From positions 2,961,501 to 3,025,500 of the forward strand of contig NZ_JNLE01000003.1 in assembly GCF_000702945.1 (NCBI RefSeq): a stretch of DNA of 64,000 nt, given 5' to 3'. Every line of letters begins with the position of its first letter. Position 1 is the first letter of the stretch. The notes beneath the pieces were generated by a model that worked only from the letters and a program-made list of their open reading frames with translations, had not been told where the DNA came from and searched no databases. The position numbers and the translations under genes were made by a program. Below are positions 8,977 to 18,973 of the stretch, in pieces. Source of the DNA: Clostridium sp. KNHs205. GTDB lineage: Bacteria > Bacillota > Clostridia > Lachnospirales > Lachnospiraceae.

Positions 8977-9573
8977 TTGGGTAGTTTAGAAGGTTTAACC
9001 CGCAAAATAATAGAGGATGCAAAATTACAGGCTGACGAAATCATAAAACAGGCATTGGATAAAATAAGCGTGGAACTTGAGGAAGAGGCTGGAAGAAATA
9101 CTATTCATTGTGAAAAGATCAAGGAAGATGCTGAAAAAAAAGCAGATGAAATATACCGAAGAGTCATTGCTGAAAAAGAGATGGAAATCAGGGATAAAAA
9201 CTTGTTCGTTAAGCAGAAACAGTTAGATAAAGTATTTTTTGAAGCATTAGGAAGATTGAAAGATCTAAGTCTGGAGGAGTATTTAAAGTATTTAGAACAT
9301 ACCCTTTCTGGGAAGAATTTGAAAGACTATGAAATCTTCCTTCCGGATAAATATAATACAGAAGAAAATGATAAAGCCATAAAGGAATTACTTGACAAGA
9401 TCTGTGAAAACAGCGGTGTTCTGTCAAATATCCAATACCAGCCAATTGGGGGCGGATTTATTCTGATGAAAAATGGAGTGGTAGAAAACTATACCTTTGA
9501 GACCTGGATAGATATTATAAGGCAGGACGCAGAAGGCGAGGTACTGGAAATTCTATATGGAAAGGGGAAGTGA
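8977..9573 (+). CDS. ntpE: V-type ATPase subunit E
   Basis: About 198 residues. The N-terminal half is a long charged helix (LTRKIIEDAKLQADEIIKQ onward to about 100) that pairs with subunit G/H. The C-terminal half is a compact domain with the family block IGGGFILMKNGVVENYTFE. The frame is open from GTG at 8956, but AAAGGGAGTGA at 8962-8972 is placed correctly for TTG at 8977. That start gives the usual beginning GSLEGL, so I choose TTG. The stop overlaps the GTG of the next gene. Confidence 0.92.
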   Translation: MGSLEGLTRKIIEDAKLQADEIIKQALDKISVELEEEAGRNTIHCEKIKEDAEKKADEIYRRVIAEKEMEIRDKNLFVKQKQLDKVFFEALGRLKDLSLEEYLKYLEHTLSGKNLKDYEIFLPDKYNTEENDKAIKELLDKICENSGVLSNIQYQPIGGGFILMKNGVVENYTFETWIDIIRQDAEGEVLEILYGKGK

Positions 9574-10496
9574 AGTTGAAGGATACTGATTTTATAACTG
9601 CTTCAAGTTATATAAGAACCCTTGAAAATAAACTTTTGAAACGAACCAAACTTGATAATCTAGTGACAATGGACAGCTTTTTAGACGTCCTTAAAGGACT
9701 TTCGCAAGGCAATGATTACAGCATGGCTTCAATTGGCAGCCTTGATCAGGCAGAAGATTGCCTGAAGGAAGAGTGGAACAGGGTTATCAATCATATGTAT
9801 GAGATAAGTCCCCACAGAGAAGTTATTGAGCTGATTGAAGCCCCTTATCAGATTCACACCATTCGTTATGCTCTGAAAACGGGGCAGACACAGTCAGAAA
9901 GTTTGAAGAAACTACCTGCTGAACTCAATGAAATAATGAGTAAGGTACTGGAAGCAACGGAGGATAATCAGAAACGGGAGATAATCCTGGAGAAGCATAT
10001 GTTCGAATACATGAGGCAGCTGGCTCAAAAAATCGGAAGCAGCCTGATTTCGGAACATATAGGTATGCAGATTGATTTTTATAATATCAAAGCGATGTTA
10101 AGAGCCAGGGAAATGCATAAGGATATAGCATTCCTGGAGTTCTGTCTGATGGATGGCGGAAATCTTGACAAGGATTTATTTTTACGTTGCTACAGCCTTC
10201 CAATGTCAGCGATAACAGCAGCCTTTACCTATAAATACTGCAGTAAGGAAATAAAAAAAGGCTTGGAAAGTTATGAAGAGTATCATAATTTTTCAGAAAT
10301 AGAAGTATTGCTACAAGGAGCTCTTATTGAACACCTGAAAAAGGCGAAGCTTATAACCTATGGTGCGGAAATTGTTTACGCTTATCTTATGGCAAAAGAA
10401 AATGAGCTTCGTCAGATCAGACTGCTTCTGACCTGTAAGGCAAAACAGATTTCCAATACGATACTTATCAGAAAGCTGGGTGAGAGCTATGTATAA
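9570..10496 (+). CDS. ntpC: V-type ATPase subunit C (d-type central stalk socket)
   Basis: A 308-residue, mostly helical protein linking the central shaft to the rotor ring. It shows the family pattern of three similar helical segments with blocks such as EYMRQLAQKIGS and MQIDFYNIKAMLRARE, the latter a typical DxxNhkxhhRxr signature. It begins with GTG overlapping the TGA of subunit E, and its 3' end overlaps the next gene, so translation is coupled on both sides. Confidence 0.92.
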   Translation: MKLKDTDFITASSYIRTLENKLLKRTKLDNLVTMDSFLDVLKGLSQGNDYSMASIGSLDQAEDCLKEEWNRVINHMYEISPHREVIELIEAPYQIHTIRYALKTGQTQSESLKKLPAELNEIMSKVLEATEDNQKREIILEKHMFEYMRQLAQKIGSSLISEHIGMQIDFYNIKAMLRAREMHKDIAFLEFCLMDGGNLDKDLFLRCYSLPMSAITAAFTYKYCSKEIKKGLESYEEYHNFSEIEVLLQGALIEHLKKAKLITYGAEIVYAYLMAKENELRQIRLLLTCKAKQISNTILIRKLGESYV

Positions 10497-10815
10497 GATG
10501 GCAGTAGTCGGAGATCGTGAATCAGTATTGATATTTAAAGCTTTCGGAGCGGATGTTTTTGGAGTTGATGTAACAGAAGCCGTGGAAAATCAGAAGCTTA
10601 TCAATCGTTTGGCAAAAGAAGGTTATGCCGTTATTCTTATCACAGAACAGGCAGCACAATATTTGCTTGAAGCCTTGGAGCACTATCGAAAGGAAGTATT
10701 ACCAGCTATACTGATTATACCTTCTGGGAATGATGCTCTTGGGATTGCTGAGAAACTTATGAAACAGAATGTAGAACGTGCGGTAGGAGTAGATATACTG
10801 CAGCCAGAAAATTAA
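10489..10815 (+). CDS. ntpG: V-type ATPase subunit F (central stalk)
   Basis: About 108 residues with the flavodoxin-like fold start MYKMAVVGDRESVLIFKAFG, which matches the family pattern hhVIGDxDSVxGFKhLG. The central rotor shaft contains it with subunit D. The frame also offers GTG at 10480 and ATG at 10498. ATG10489 is chosen because it gives the usual N-terminus and GGGTGAGAG lies just upstream. It overlaps the end of subunit C by eight bases. Confidence 0.92.
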   Translation: MYKMAVVGDRESVLIFKAFGADVFGVDVTEAVENQKLINRLAKEGYAVILITEQAAQYLLEALEHYRKEVLPAILIIPSGNDALGIAEKLMKQNVERAVGVDILQPEN

Positions 10816-10838
10816 GTTACAGAGAGGAGCGGTAAAAT

Positions 10839-12611
10839 TTGAGATTAGGCACTGTTACAAGTGTTGCAGGACCCTTGGTTATAGCAAAAGGTATGAATAC
10901 TGCTAAAATATATGATATGGTAACTGTTTCCGAGAAACATTTGATTGGTGAGATCATTGAAATGCGTGGAGACAGAGCATCCATTCAGGTATATGAAGAG
11001 ACCTCCATGTTAGGACCGGGAGAGTCAGTGTATGGTGAGGGAGAGCCATTAAGTGTTGAGCTTGGGCCTGGCTTACTGGAATCCATGTTTGACGGGATTC
11101 AAAGACCATTGGATAAAATTCTTGAAAAATCCGGAGATTTCATAAATCGAGGGGTACATGTTGATTCATTAAACAAAACAAAGAAATGGAAGTTTGAACC
11201 TGTAGCAGCGGTCGGAGATCAGGTGCGCCAAGGAGATATTATAGGTGTGGTACAGGAAAACAATATTATTCAGCATAAGATTATGATACCAAAAGGTGTT
11301 GCCGGTATCATAAAGAGTATTACAGCTGGTGAATTTACAATCGAAGAAACGGTTGCAGTGGTTGAAAAGGAAGACAGTTCCGTAATCAATGTCTGCATGC
11401 TTCAGAGATGGCCCGTTCGAAGAGGACGTCCGGTTGCACGGAAAATGATGCCAGAGCGGCCTTTGGTAAGCGGCCAGAGAGTAATTGATACTTTCTTTCC
11501 GGTAGCAAAAGGAGGAACAGCTTGTGTACCCGGGCCTTTCGGAAGTGGAAAGACGGTAGTTCAGCATCAGATTGCAAAATGGGCAGATGTTGATATTGTA
11601 GTATATGTAGGATGCGGTGAGCGCGGTAATGAGATGACAGACGTATTAAATGAGTTTCCTGAGTTGATTGATCCGAAAACCGGTGAATCCTTGATGAAAC
11701 GTACCGTATTAATTGCAAATACCTCTAATATGCCAGTTGCAGCAAGAGAGGCATCCATCTATACCGGTATAACAATTGCCGAGTATTACAGAGATATGGG
11801 ATTCTCTGTAGCTTTGATGGCTGACTCTTCATCCAGATGGGCAGAAGCCTTAAGAGAAATGTCCGGACGACTGGAAGAAATGCCAGGTGAGGAGGGGTAT
11901 CCTGCATATCTTGGTTCCCGTTTGGCGGAGTTCTATGAAAGAGCCGGAGAAGTCATATGTCTGGGACAGGATAAAAGAACCGGTACCTTAACAGTTATTG
12001 CAGCGGTTTCCCCTCCCGGCGGCGATCTTTCAGAACCGGTTACCCAGGCCACACTCCGTATTGTTAAGGTATTCTGGGGACTGGATGCATCACTTGCTTA
12101 TGCGAGACATTTCCCTGCTATTAACTGGCTTTCTTCCTATAGCTTATATACTTCCGGACTCACTGACTGGCTAAATGAAAATGTTGATCCGGACTATTCA
12201 AGATGTCAGACAGCAGCACTTGCACTCCTGCAGGAAGAAAGCCGGTTGAATGATATTGTAAGACTGGTCGGATATGATTCTCTTTCTCAGGAAGACCAGT
12301 TAAAGTTAGAAGTTGCAAAATCTCTTAGAGAAGATTTTCTTCAACAAAATGCATTTGTTGAAGATGATGCATACACTACTCTTGGCAAGCAGTTTAAGAT
12401 GCTTCAGACAATCCTGGAATTCTATAAGCTGTCCAAGGAAGCCTTGGCTGCCGGTGTTTATCTGAAAGAAGTATTGAAACTGCCGGTACGAGAGAAAATG
12501 GGACGTATGAAGGAAATCCCGGAGAGTAAACCGGAAAGATTTTCGGAACTTAAGAATCAAATCGACTTGGAGATGGATAACCTAATCAATGAAAGAGGTG
12601 GCAGGAAATGA
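10839..12611 (+). CDS. ntpA: V-type ATPase catalytic subunit A
   Basis: The 590-residue catalytic subunit. It has an N-terminal beta-barrel domain, the V-type-specific insertion (about 110-200), and a P-loop GPFGSGKT near residues 231-238. The family blocks [16 protein letters not shown] and [20 protein letters not shown] follow, with [19 protein letters not shown] as the conserved Glu region. The C-terminal helical domain reaches about 590. It starts with TTG behind GAGAGGAG. All catalytic motifs look intact. It overlaps the start of subunit B by four bases. Confidence 0.97.
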   Translation: MRLGTVTSVAGPLVIAKGMNTAKIYDMVTVSEKHLIGEIIEMRGDRASIQVYEETSMLGPGESVYGEGEPLSVELGPGLLESMFDGIQRPLDKILEKSGDFINRGVHVDSLNKTKKWKFEPVAAVGDQVRQGDIIGVVQENNIIQHKIMIPKGVAGIIKSITAGEFTIEETVAVVEKEDSSVINVCMLQRWPVRRGRPVARKMMPERPLVSGQRVIDTFFPVAKGGTACVPGPFGSGKTVVQHQIAKWADVDIVVYVGCGERGNEMTDVLNEFPELIDPKTGESLMKRTVLIANTSNMPVAAREASIYTGITIAEYYRDMGFSVALMADSSSRWAEALREMSGRLEEMPGEEGYPAYLGSRLAEFYERAGEVICLGQDKRTGTLTVIAAVSPPGGDLSEPVTQATLRIVKVFWGLDASLAYARHFPAINWLSSYSLYTSGLTDWLNENVDPDYSRCQTAALALLQEESRLNDIVRLVGYDSLSQEDQLKLEVAKSLREDFLQQNAFVEDDAYTTLGKQFKMLQTILEFYKLSKEALAAGVYLKEVLKLPVREKMGRMKEIPESKPERFSELKNQIDLEMDNLINERGGRK

Positions 12612-14011
12612 TAAAAGAATATCGTACCATATCAGAAATTGTTGGGCCTCTTATGGTAGTAGAGAAGGTGGAAAATGTCCGCTATGATGAAATGGTTGAG
12701 GTTAGAACCCAAAGCGGAGAAATCAGACAGGGACGTGTTCTGGAAATTAACGAAAAAAGTGCAGTCGTACAGCTCTTTGAAAGAGCTGACGGAATTCTTA
12801 TGGAAGAAAGCTCCGTACGTTTTCTGGAGAAACCACAGGTGCTTGGCGTGTCCATGGATATGCTTGGACGTATTTATGATGGTATGGGAAGACCGATTGA
12901 TGATGGACCTAAAATTCATCCCGATAAATACCTGGATATCAATGGAGTTGTAATCAATCCTGTTGCCAGAGACTACCCTTCTGAATTTATTCAGACCGGA
13001 ATATCCTCCATTGACGGTTTAAATACCATGGTTAGGGGGCAGAAGCTTCCGGTGTTTTCTGCTTCCGGTCTTCCCCACAAGGAATTGGCAGCGCAGATTG
13101 CAAGACAGGCGAAGGTAAGAGGAAATGATACGAATTTTGCCGTTGTTTTTGCAGCAATCGGTATAACTTTTGAAGAAGCAGAATATTTTATTCAGGATTT
13201 CAAGAATACAGGTGCTCTGCAAAGAACTGTAATGTTCGTAAATCTTGCCGATCATCCGGCTATTGAACGTCTTTCAACGCCACGTATGGCACTTACCATG
13301 GCTGAGTATCTGGCTTTTGAGAAAGATATGCATGTATTGGTTATCATGACAGATATCACCAATTACTGTGAAGCTCTTCGAGAGGTAGGTGCTGCACGGA
13401 AGGAGGTACCCGGAAGGCGCGGATACCCCGGATATATGTATACGGATCTTGCAAATTTATATGAGCGCGCCGGTAAGATTAAGGGAAGAAAGGGTTCCAT
13501 CACTCAGATACCGGTATTGACCATGCCGGAAGATGATAAGACTCATCCTATTCCCGACTTAACCGGGTATATCACGGAAGGCCAGATAATACTTAATCGT
13601 GAATTGTACCGAAAAAATATTTGGCCGCCGGTAGACGTTCTTCCTTCCCTTTCTCGATTAAAGGATAAAGGAATCGGACCAGATAAAACCCGTGAAGATC
13701 ATGCAGATACCATGAATCAGTTATTTTCCGCATATGCACAGGGAAAGAAAGCCAGAGAACTTTCAGCAATTCTTGGTGAATCCTCACTTTCCGATACCGA
13801 TAAGATATATGCTAAATTTGCAGATGCTTTTGAAAGCAAATATGTAGCGCAAGGATTCAGCGTTAACAGGAGCATTGAGGAAACACTTGATATTGGCTGG
13901 GAATTGCTATCCATGCTTCCAAAATCTGAACTGAAACGTGTAAAAGAAAAGTTCATTGAGAAATACCTACCCGGAAATTCTCCTGAGGACAAGAGCGGAG
14001 AAATCAGATAA
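12608..14011 (+). CDS. ntpB: V-type ATPase regulatory subunit B
   Basis: 467 residues, the non-catalytic partner of subunit A. The place of the P-loop is taken by [20 protein letters not shown], the degenerate sequence expected of B subunits. Other family blocks are [20 protein letters not shown] and [18 protein letters not shown]. It is coupled to subunit A through an ATGA-type overlap. The downstream subunit D gene starts 19 bases after the stop. Confidence 0.97.
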   Translation: MIKEYRTISEIVGPLMVVEKVENVRYDEMVEVRTQSGEIRQGRVLEINEKSAVVQLFERADGILMEESSVRFLEKPQVLGVSMDMLGRIYDGMGRPIDDGPKIHPDKYLDINGVVINPVARDYPSEFIQTGISSIDGLNTMVRGQKLPVFSASGLPHKELAAQIARQAKVRGNDTNFAVVFAAIGITFEEAEYFIQDFKNTGALQRTVMFVNLADHPAIERLSTPRMALTMAEYLAFEKDMHVLVIMTDITNYCEALREVGAARKEVPGRRGYPGYMYTDLANLYERAGKIKGRKGSITQIPVLTMPEDDKTHPIPDLTGYITEGQIILNRELYRKNIWPPVDVLPSLSRLKDKGIGPDKTREDHADTMNQLFSAYAQGKKARELSAILGESSLSDTDKIYAKFADAFESKYVAQGFSVNRSIEETLDIGWELLSMLPKSELKRVKEKFIEKYLPGNSPEDKSGEIR

Positions 14012-14030
14012 GAAAAGAGGTGCAGCAGGC

Positions 14031-14672
14031 ATGGAAAGATTGAATGTGAATCCGAACCGGATGGAGTTAGCTGAACTAAAGTCGAAACTTACAACGGCAA
14101 AACAGGGACATGAGCTGCTAAAAGGGAAACAGGATGAACTTGTACACCGTTTTATCGAACTGTTAAATGAGAGCAGAAGACTACGGTTAAAACTCACAAA
14201 TCAATTTACAGGTTTATATCAGGATTTCTCCCTTGTAGGAGCAGAAATCTCTCCGGATTTCCTGGAAGAGGCTTTAATGGCTTCCGGGAGTACGGCAGCT
14301 TTAAAGGCATCTGAAAAATCCATAATGGGTGTTAGAGTTCCTTCTTTTGATTATACCCTGGCAAAGGAAGATATTAATTATCCTTACAGTTTTTCTTATA
14401 CCAGCAGTGAGCTTGATGTCTCCTTGCGTAAATGTCATTCCATGATGGAAGAAATTATAAAGCTTGCAGAATTGGAAAAAGCATGTGAATTATTGGCAAA
14501 CGAGATTGAGAAAATTCGAAGAAGGGTAAATGCACTTGAGTTTATGACAATTCCCCAGCTAAAAGAGAGTATCCGTTATATCCAGATGAAACTGGACGAA
14601 AATGAACGAGGTAATCTGGTTAGACTTATTAAAGTAAAAAATAAAATAAAAACACAGACAGCCGTAGAATAG
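14031..14672 (+). CDS. ntpD: V-type ATPase subunit D (central shaft)
   Basis: A 213-residue helical hairpin protein that forms the rotating shaft. The N-terminus NPNRMELAELKSKLTTAKQG and the C-terminal RRVNALEFMTIPQLKESIRY are strong family signatures (NPTRmxLxxLKxrLxxAxrGhxLLK and RRVNALExVvIPxlxxTIkyI). The frame is open from 13956 inside subunit B, but AAAGAGGTG lies before ATG14031, which gives the canonical start. It is the last gene of the operon, followed by a strong terminator. Confidence 0.95.
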   Translation: MERLNVNPNRMELAELKSKLTTAKQGHELLKGKQDELVHRFIELLNESRRLRLKLTNQFTGLYQDFSLVGAEISPDFLEEALMASGSTAALKASEKSIMGVRVPSFDYTLAKEDINYPYSFSYTSSELDVSLRKCHSMMEEIIKLAELEKACELLANEIEKIRRRVNALEFMTIPQLKESIRYIQMKLDENERGNLVRLIKVKNKIKTQTAVE

Positions 14673-14675
14673 CAG

Positions 14676-14726
14676 AAGGAGATGTTTCAAAACAGGATTC
14701 AGGGTTTTGAGACATCTCCTTTTTTG
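14676..14726 (+). terminator. Rho-independent terminator of the V-ATPase operon
   Basis: AGGAGATGTTTCAAAAC pairs with GTTTTGAGACATCTCCT around a 10-base loop and is followed by a run of T at 14720-14725. One G-T pair interrupts an otherwise complete 17-bp stem. It begins a few bases after the subunit D stop. Confidence 0.93.
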
Positions 14727-15174
14727 GGGCATAAGTGTAAACATAAGTCTTGATAAAAACCGTTAAATTAAATCTGAACAAAAATCTGAAAGAATTTATA
14801 GGAATTTCATGAGGGATTATTGTAGCATATTACATATTTTGTGTTAAAGGAATAACAAGGCTAAAATAGATTTTCATGAAAAAAAGATAGTAATATTTAT
14901 ATGTTTTGGGGTTTTTACATTACTTTTTAAGGTTAGAAAATGAAGTGATTCATAAATATTATTCAATAGTTACCTTATATTTGCTGATAGCGTCAAGGTT
15001 TTAAAATTTAAGGCATTTCATATGGGTAATTTGGTATATTTTTATAGAATTTGCTTAAAAAAGCTGTAAAAATTGAACATTTTATGCTATAATTAAAATT
15101 GTATGTTAAAAAACAACAACTTCGTTTTTATTTTAACATGATTCAAATCATAATGAGAAAGAGGGAATACTAAT
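14727..15174 (+). promoter_or_regulatory. AT-rich gap and leader of the rnf operon
   Basis: No gene is seen in this 448-base gap. An extended -10 (TGCTATAAT, 15085-15093) with a weak -35 near 15065 is the best promoter candidate. Downstream, ATGTTAAAA (about 15102) and TTTTAACAT (about 15130) form a 9-bp inverted repeat in the 5' leader. This could be a stem-loop or an operator. It does not match the spacing of the Rex consensus. GAGGG precedes the rnfC start. Confidence 0.5.
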
Positions 15175-16491
15175 ATGGGCAAAAAATCATTTTTGGGCGG
15201 AATCCATCCCTATGACGGCAAAGCTTTCACAATGGATAAACCCATAACAGTTCTGGCAACCAAAGGGGAGTTGGTGTTTCCCATGGCACAGCATATAGGA
15301 GCCCCAGCCAAACCCATAGTGGCTAAGGGGGATAAAGTGCTGGTTGGACAGATTTTAGCTGAAGCTCCAGGATTTGTTTCAGCTAATGTAATCAGCTCGG
15401 TTTCAGGTACTGTAAAAGCAATTGAAAAGAGATTAACTTCCGCTGGAAGATTTGATGAAGCTGTTATTGTAGAGGATGATCATACATATACATCTGTCGA
15501 AAATTTTGGTGTGGAACAGGATTATGGAAAGCTCTCAAAGGAAGATATCAGAAACCAGATTAAAGCAGCAGGAATAGTCGGTTTGGGAGGAGCAGGTTTT
15601 CCGACACATGTAAAATTAAGCGCAGAGGAAGCTAAAATTGATTATCTGATAGTAAACGGTGCGGAATGTGAGCCATATCTGACCTCAGACTACCGTCTGA
15701 TGTTAGAGGAACCGGAAAAAATAATCAAAGGGCTACAAATACTTCTGAAACTATATGATAAGGCTCAAGGTATCATAGCCATTGAAGACAACAAACCGGA
15801 GGCTATCAGAATATTAACGGAGCTGGCTGGGAAGGAAAGTAATATAGAGGTCAGGAGTTTGGCCACAAAATATCCGCAGGGCGGTGAACGTCATTTAATT
15901 TACTCAGTAACAGGAAGAAAATTTAATTCAAAAAAGCTTCCAGCTGATGTAGGTTGTATCGTAGATAATGTATATACCATAATATCTGTATATAATGCTG
16001 TTGCAATGCAGATACCCCTTATTGAAAAGGTAATAACCGTATCCGGAGATGCAGTGAATGTCCCTGTAAATCTTAGAGTCAGAACGGGAACCAGCTATGT
16101 AGAGGTTCTGGAAGCGGCAGGCGGCTTCAGTGCCCAACCGGAAAAGGTTATTCTGGGAGGACCTATGATGGGAGTTCCCCTCTTTAATCTCAATATACCG
16201 GTTACAAAAACAACTTCCTCTTTGCTTGGATTTTTAAAAGATGAGGCAGCGGTGGAGGAATCTGCCTGCATCCGTTGCGGTCGTTGTATTACCAAATGTC
16301 CCTTGCAGCTGATGCCATATAAAATTGCAGAAGCTGCTATGCGTTCAGATGAAGAGGAATTTGTTAAGTATAACGGATTGGAGTGCTGTGCCTGCGGTTG
16401 CTGCTCCTATATATGTCCGGCAAGAAGAGGACTGACCCATGCAATTATACAGACGAAAAAGGAAGTACTGGATAAACGCAGGAGAGCTTAA
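15175..16491 (+). CDS. rnfC: Rnf complex subunit RnfC
   Basis: 438 residues, the NADH-facing peripheral subunit of the Rnf ferredoxin:NAD+ oxidoreductase. The N-terminus with KKSFLGGIHPYDGK and the glycine-rich GLGGAGFPTHVKL block (about residues 138-150) belongs to the NADH/FMN-binding part. Two [4Fe-4S] motifs lie near the C-terminus: CIRCGRCITKCP (about 364-375) and CACGCCSYICP (about 402-412). Length fits the clostridial form without the long repeat tail of Proteobacteria. It is the first gene of rnfCDGEAB, the clostridial gene order. Confidence 0.96.
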   Translation: MGKKSFLGGIHPYDGKAFTMDKPITVLATKGELVFPMAQHIGAPAKPIVAKGDKVLVGQILAEAPGFVSANVISSVSGTVKAIEKRLTSAGRFDEAVIVEDDHTYTSVENFGVEQDYGKLSKEDIRNQIKAAGIVGLGGAGFPTHVKLSAEEAKIDYLIVNGAECEPYLTSDYRLMLEEPEKIIKGLQILLKLYDKAQGIIAIEDNKPEAIRILTELAGKESNIEVRSLATKYPQGGERHLIYSVTGRKFNSKKLPADVGCIVDNVYTIISVYNAVAMQIPLIEKVITVSGDAVNVPVNLRVRTGTSYVEVLEAAGGFSAQPEKVILGGPMMGVPLFNLNIPVTKTTSSLLGFLKDEAAVEESACIRCGRCITKCPLQLMPYKIAEAAMRSDEEEFVKYNGLECCACGCCSYICPARRGLTHAIIQTKKEVLDKRRRA

Positions 16492-16507
16492 ATTTAGGAG
16501 ACTCTGA

Positions 16508-16596
16508 GTGAAAGAAAAAATAGTTACGAAAGGATGCCACGAAAGTATTCTTTCACTTATTAAGGTAGTGGCTGTATCGCAGGAGAACCTGTGATA
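16508..16596 (+). other. Two stem-loops in the rnfC-rnfD gap
   Basis: In the 118-base gap, GTGAAAGAA (about 16508) pairs with TTCTTTCAC (ending about 16557), and TATCGCAGG pairs with CCTGTGATA at 16575-16596. Neither has a T-run, so they look like RNA-processing or stability hairpins inside the operon transcript rather than terminators. Confidence 0.5.
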
Positions 16597-16609
16597 TAAG
16601 GATGTAAAA

Positions 16610-17605
16610 TTGAGCGATTTATTTCATGTATCTGCGGCACCTCATACAAGAAGCCCTATTACAACGAAACATATTATGCGGGATGTAGTTATTGCTCTTA
16701 TGCCTGCTAGTTTATTTGGCATTTATAATTTCGGATTAAACGCATTACTTATTCTTTTAACAACTGTTACAGTCTGTCTACTGACAGAATATATCTACTG
16801 TAAAGCTATGAAAAAGCCAGTAACCACTGGTGATTTCAGTGCTGTAGTTACCGGACTGCTGTTAGCCTTTAACCTTCCGGTAGGCCTGCCCCTTTGGATG
16901 GCAGCTTTAGGCGGAATATTTGCAATTGTAGTCGTTAAAATGGTATTCGGCGGATTAGGACAGAATTTTATGAACCCTGCTCTTGCAGCCAGAGCTTTTC
17001 TGCTAATCAGCTTTTCAGACGATATGGCTGATTTTGCTGTAAAGCAGATAAGCTCCCCGAAAGTTACAGATTACATATTACACGGAGCTATTGTGGCTGA
17101 TGGAGTTTCAGGGGCAACACCTTTACAGATGTTAAAATCCGGTGAAAGTGTTAATCTATTAGGGAATTTAATTGGTTCGGTAGGCGGAAGCATTGGTGAA
17201 ACCAGTGCCCTGGCCATTATTCTTGGCGGACTGTATCTCATATTCAGAAAAGTAATTTCATTTAGAATCCCTGTCATCTATATTCTGACGGTGGCTGTCT
17301 TTGTTCTGTTATTTTCAGGAGAAGGAGCCAATATGAATTATTTAATGGGGCAAATCCTTGGTGGTGGTCTGTTATTAGGAGCATTCTTTATGGCGACAGA
17401 TTATGTAACAAGCCCTGCTACACCCAAAGGCCAGATATTATTTGCATTACTGTTAGGTATATTAACAGGAATATTCCGTATCTTCGGAAAAAGCCCGGAA
17501 GGTGTCTCTTATGCCATCCTGCTTGGCAACATCCTTGTACCTCTCATAGAGAAGGTTACAATACCAACACCATTTGGAAAGGAGCGTGCCGTTAGTGAAA
17601 AATAA
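16610..17605 (+). CDS. rnfD: Rnf complex subunit RnfD
   Basis: 331 residues with about nine to ten transmembrane helices. It is an integral membrane subunit carrying covalently bound FMN. The flavinylation motif SGAT appears in VSGATPLQML at about residue 165; its Thr is the expected attachment site. The N-terminus HVSAAPHTRSPITTKHIMRD is typical. It starts with TTG preceded by AAGGATG, the only plausible start. Its end overlaps the region in which rnfG begins. Confidence 0.94.
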   Translation: MSDLFHVSAAPHTRSPITTKHIMRDVVIALMPASLFGIYNFGLNALLILLTTVTVCLLTEYIYCKAMKKPVTTGDFSAVVTGLLLAFNLPVGLPLWMAALGGIFAIVVVKMVFGGLGQNFMNPALAARAFLLISFSDDMADFAVKQISSPKVTDYILHGAIVADGVSGATPLQMLKSGESVNLLGNLIGSVGGSIGETSALAIILGGLYLIFRKVISFRIPVIYILTVAVFVLLFSGEGANMNYLMGQILGGGLLLGAFFMATDYVTSPATPKGQILFALLLGILTGIFRIFGKSPEGVSYAILLGNILVPLIEKVTIPTPFGKERAVSEK

Positions 17606-18224
17606 TAAGCAAAAAAGCCGTTCCTCGCTGCTTAAAGATGCACTTGTATTATTTGCAATTACTCTGATAGCTGGCCTTTCTCTTGCATATACCAACGAGG
17701 TGACAAAAGGTCCTATAGCAGCAAAACAGCTTGAGAAAAAACAGGAAGCATATTCCAAGGTTTATACAGCTGCAATGGAAATCATCCCAGACAATGAGCT
17801 TACACAAGCTGCAGCAGCAGCGGATTTAAGTCTTATAGATGCTCCCTACCGCAAGGTTAAAATTAATGAAATAGGCATAGCTGCCGATTCGAACGGTAAT
17901 ACCATCGGTTACATCATAGCAGTTACAACGAAGGGTGGTTATAATCCTCCTATTTCAATGGTTATCGGTTATAGTCTTGAAAATGAGATTACAGGCTTTG
18001 AGTATCTGACCTTCAATGAATCAAAAAGTGTTGATGTACTGAAAAATGAATACCGGACACAATATATCGGAAAGACAGGAGAACATTTTTCCTTTGATGA
18101 AGGTGCTGGCACCAAAGTAGATGCCATATCTGGTGCAACAATATCTTCAAATGGAATTATTGATGCTGTGAATGCCGGAATCGGTTATTTAAATGAGTAT
18201 GTAATAGGAGGTGCAGGTCAATGA
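17595..18224 (+). CDS. rnfG: Rnf complex subunit RnfG
   Basis: About 209 residues. One N-terminal transmembrane helix (about 10-32) is followed by an extracytoplasmic FMN-binding domain. The flavinylation motif SGATIS (in VDAISGATISSNGI) near residue 180 supplies the Thr for covalent FMN. The frame is open from ATG17574, which overlaps rnfD. GTG at 17595 lies downstream of AAAGGAG and gives the usual short basic N-terminus KNNKQKSR before the helix. Either start is possible. Its stop overlaps the ATG of rnfE. Confidence 0.92.
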   Translation: MKNNKQKSRSSLLKDALVLFAITLIAGLSLAYTNEVTKGPIAAKQLEKKQEAYSKVYTAAMEIIPDNELTQAAAAADLSLIDAPYRKVKINEIGIAADSNGNTIGYIIAVTTKGGYNPPISMVIGYSLENEITGFEYLTFNESKSVDVLKNEYRTQYIGKTGEHFSFDEGAGTKVDAISGATISSNGIIDAVNAGIGYLNEYVIGGAGQ

Positions 18225-18973
18225 AGCAGAATAGATACACAGAACGATTAATCAACGGTATTATAAAAGAAAATCCTACCTTTATTATGATGCTTGGAAT
18301 GTGCCCTACGCTTGCAGTAACCACTTCCGGAACAAATGGCATATATATGGGGCTTACAACAACGGTTGTATTAATGTTTTCTAATTTACTTATTTCAGTA
18401 CTTAGAAAAGTAATACCAGATAAGGTAAGAATACCGGCTTATATTGTAGTTATTGCAACCATGGTGACTATTGTTGAGATGACTCTAAAGGCATATATTC
18501 CGGTTTTAAATGATAAACTGGGAATTTATATCCCACTGATTGTGGTAAACTGCATTATTATGGGAAGGGCGGAAGCCTATGCAGGAAAAAATTCAATCGG
18601 CTTATCACTTTTTGACGGAATGGGAATGGGGTTTGGATTCACCCTTGCGTTGACAGTGATAGGAAGCATACGTGAATTACTGGGAGCGGGTACATTCTTT
18701 GGTTTGCAGATAACTCCCTCTTCTTTTAAACCTATATCCATCTTTGTAATGGCACCGGGGGCTTTCTTTGTTCTGTCTATCCTGACGGCCTTACAGAATA
18801 AATTTAAGTTGCCCTCCGCAACAAATGGTTCTGCTTCAAGCTCCACTCTTTCCTGTGGCAACAGTTGTGCAGGCTGCAGTGGAAGCCATTGCTATGCCGG
18901 AACTAATAATAGTGACAATGTAAAACAATCTGTTAAAAATACGGATAACAATGGCGGAAAGGAGAATAAGTAA
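18221..18973 (+). CDS. rnfE: Rnf complex subunit RnfE with Cys-rich C-terminal tail
   Basis: 250 residues. The first 195 or so form the six-helix RnfE membrane domain, with blocks NPTFIMMLGMCPTLAVTTSG and GRAEAYAGKNSIGLSLFDG. The membrane core Cys expected to help bind the intramembrane Fe-S centre with RnfA is present in GMCPTLA. A hydrophilic tail of about 50 residues follows, containing SCGNSCAGCSGSHCYAG with five cysteines in 14 residues. The canonical proteobacterial RnfE ends soon after the last helix. The tail could bind metal or Fe-S, or be a disordered extension. It overlaps rnfG by four bases and ends at the rnfA start. Confidence 0.93.
   Translation: MKQNRYTERLINGIIKENPTFIMMLGMCPTLAVTTSGTNGIYMGLTTTVVLMFSNLLISVLRKVIPDKVRIPAYIVVIATMVTIVEMTLKAYIPVLNDKLGIYIPLIVVNCIIMGRAEAYAGKNSIGLSLFDGMGMGFGFTLALTVIGSIRELLGAGTFFGLQITPSSFKPISIFVMAPGAFFVLSILTALQNKFKLPSATNGSASSSTLSCGNSCAGCSGSHCYAGTNNSDNVKQSVKNTDNNGGKENK

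Noticed and set aside
15102-15138. Rex (redox) operator before rnfC
   Set aside because: Arms ATGTTAAAA/TTTTAACAT are about 20 bases apart, unlike the short-spaced Rex consensus.
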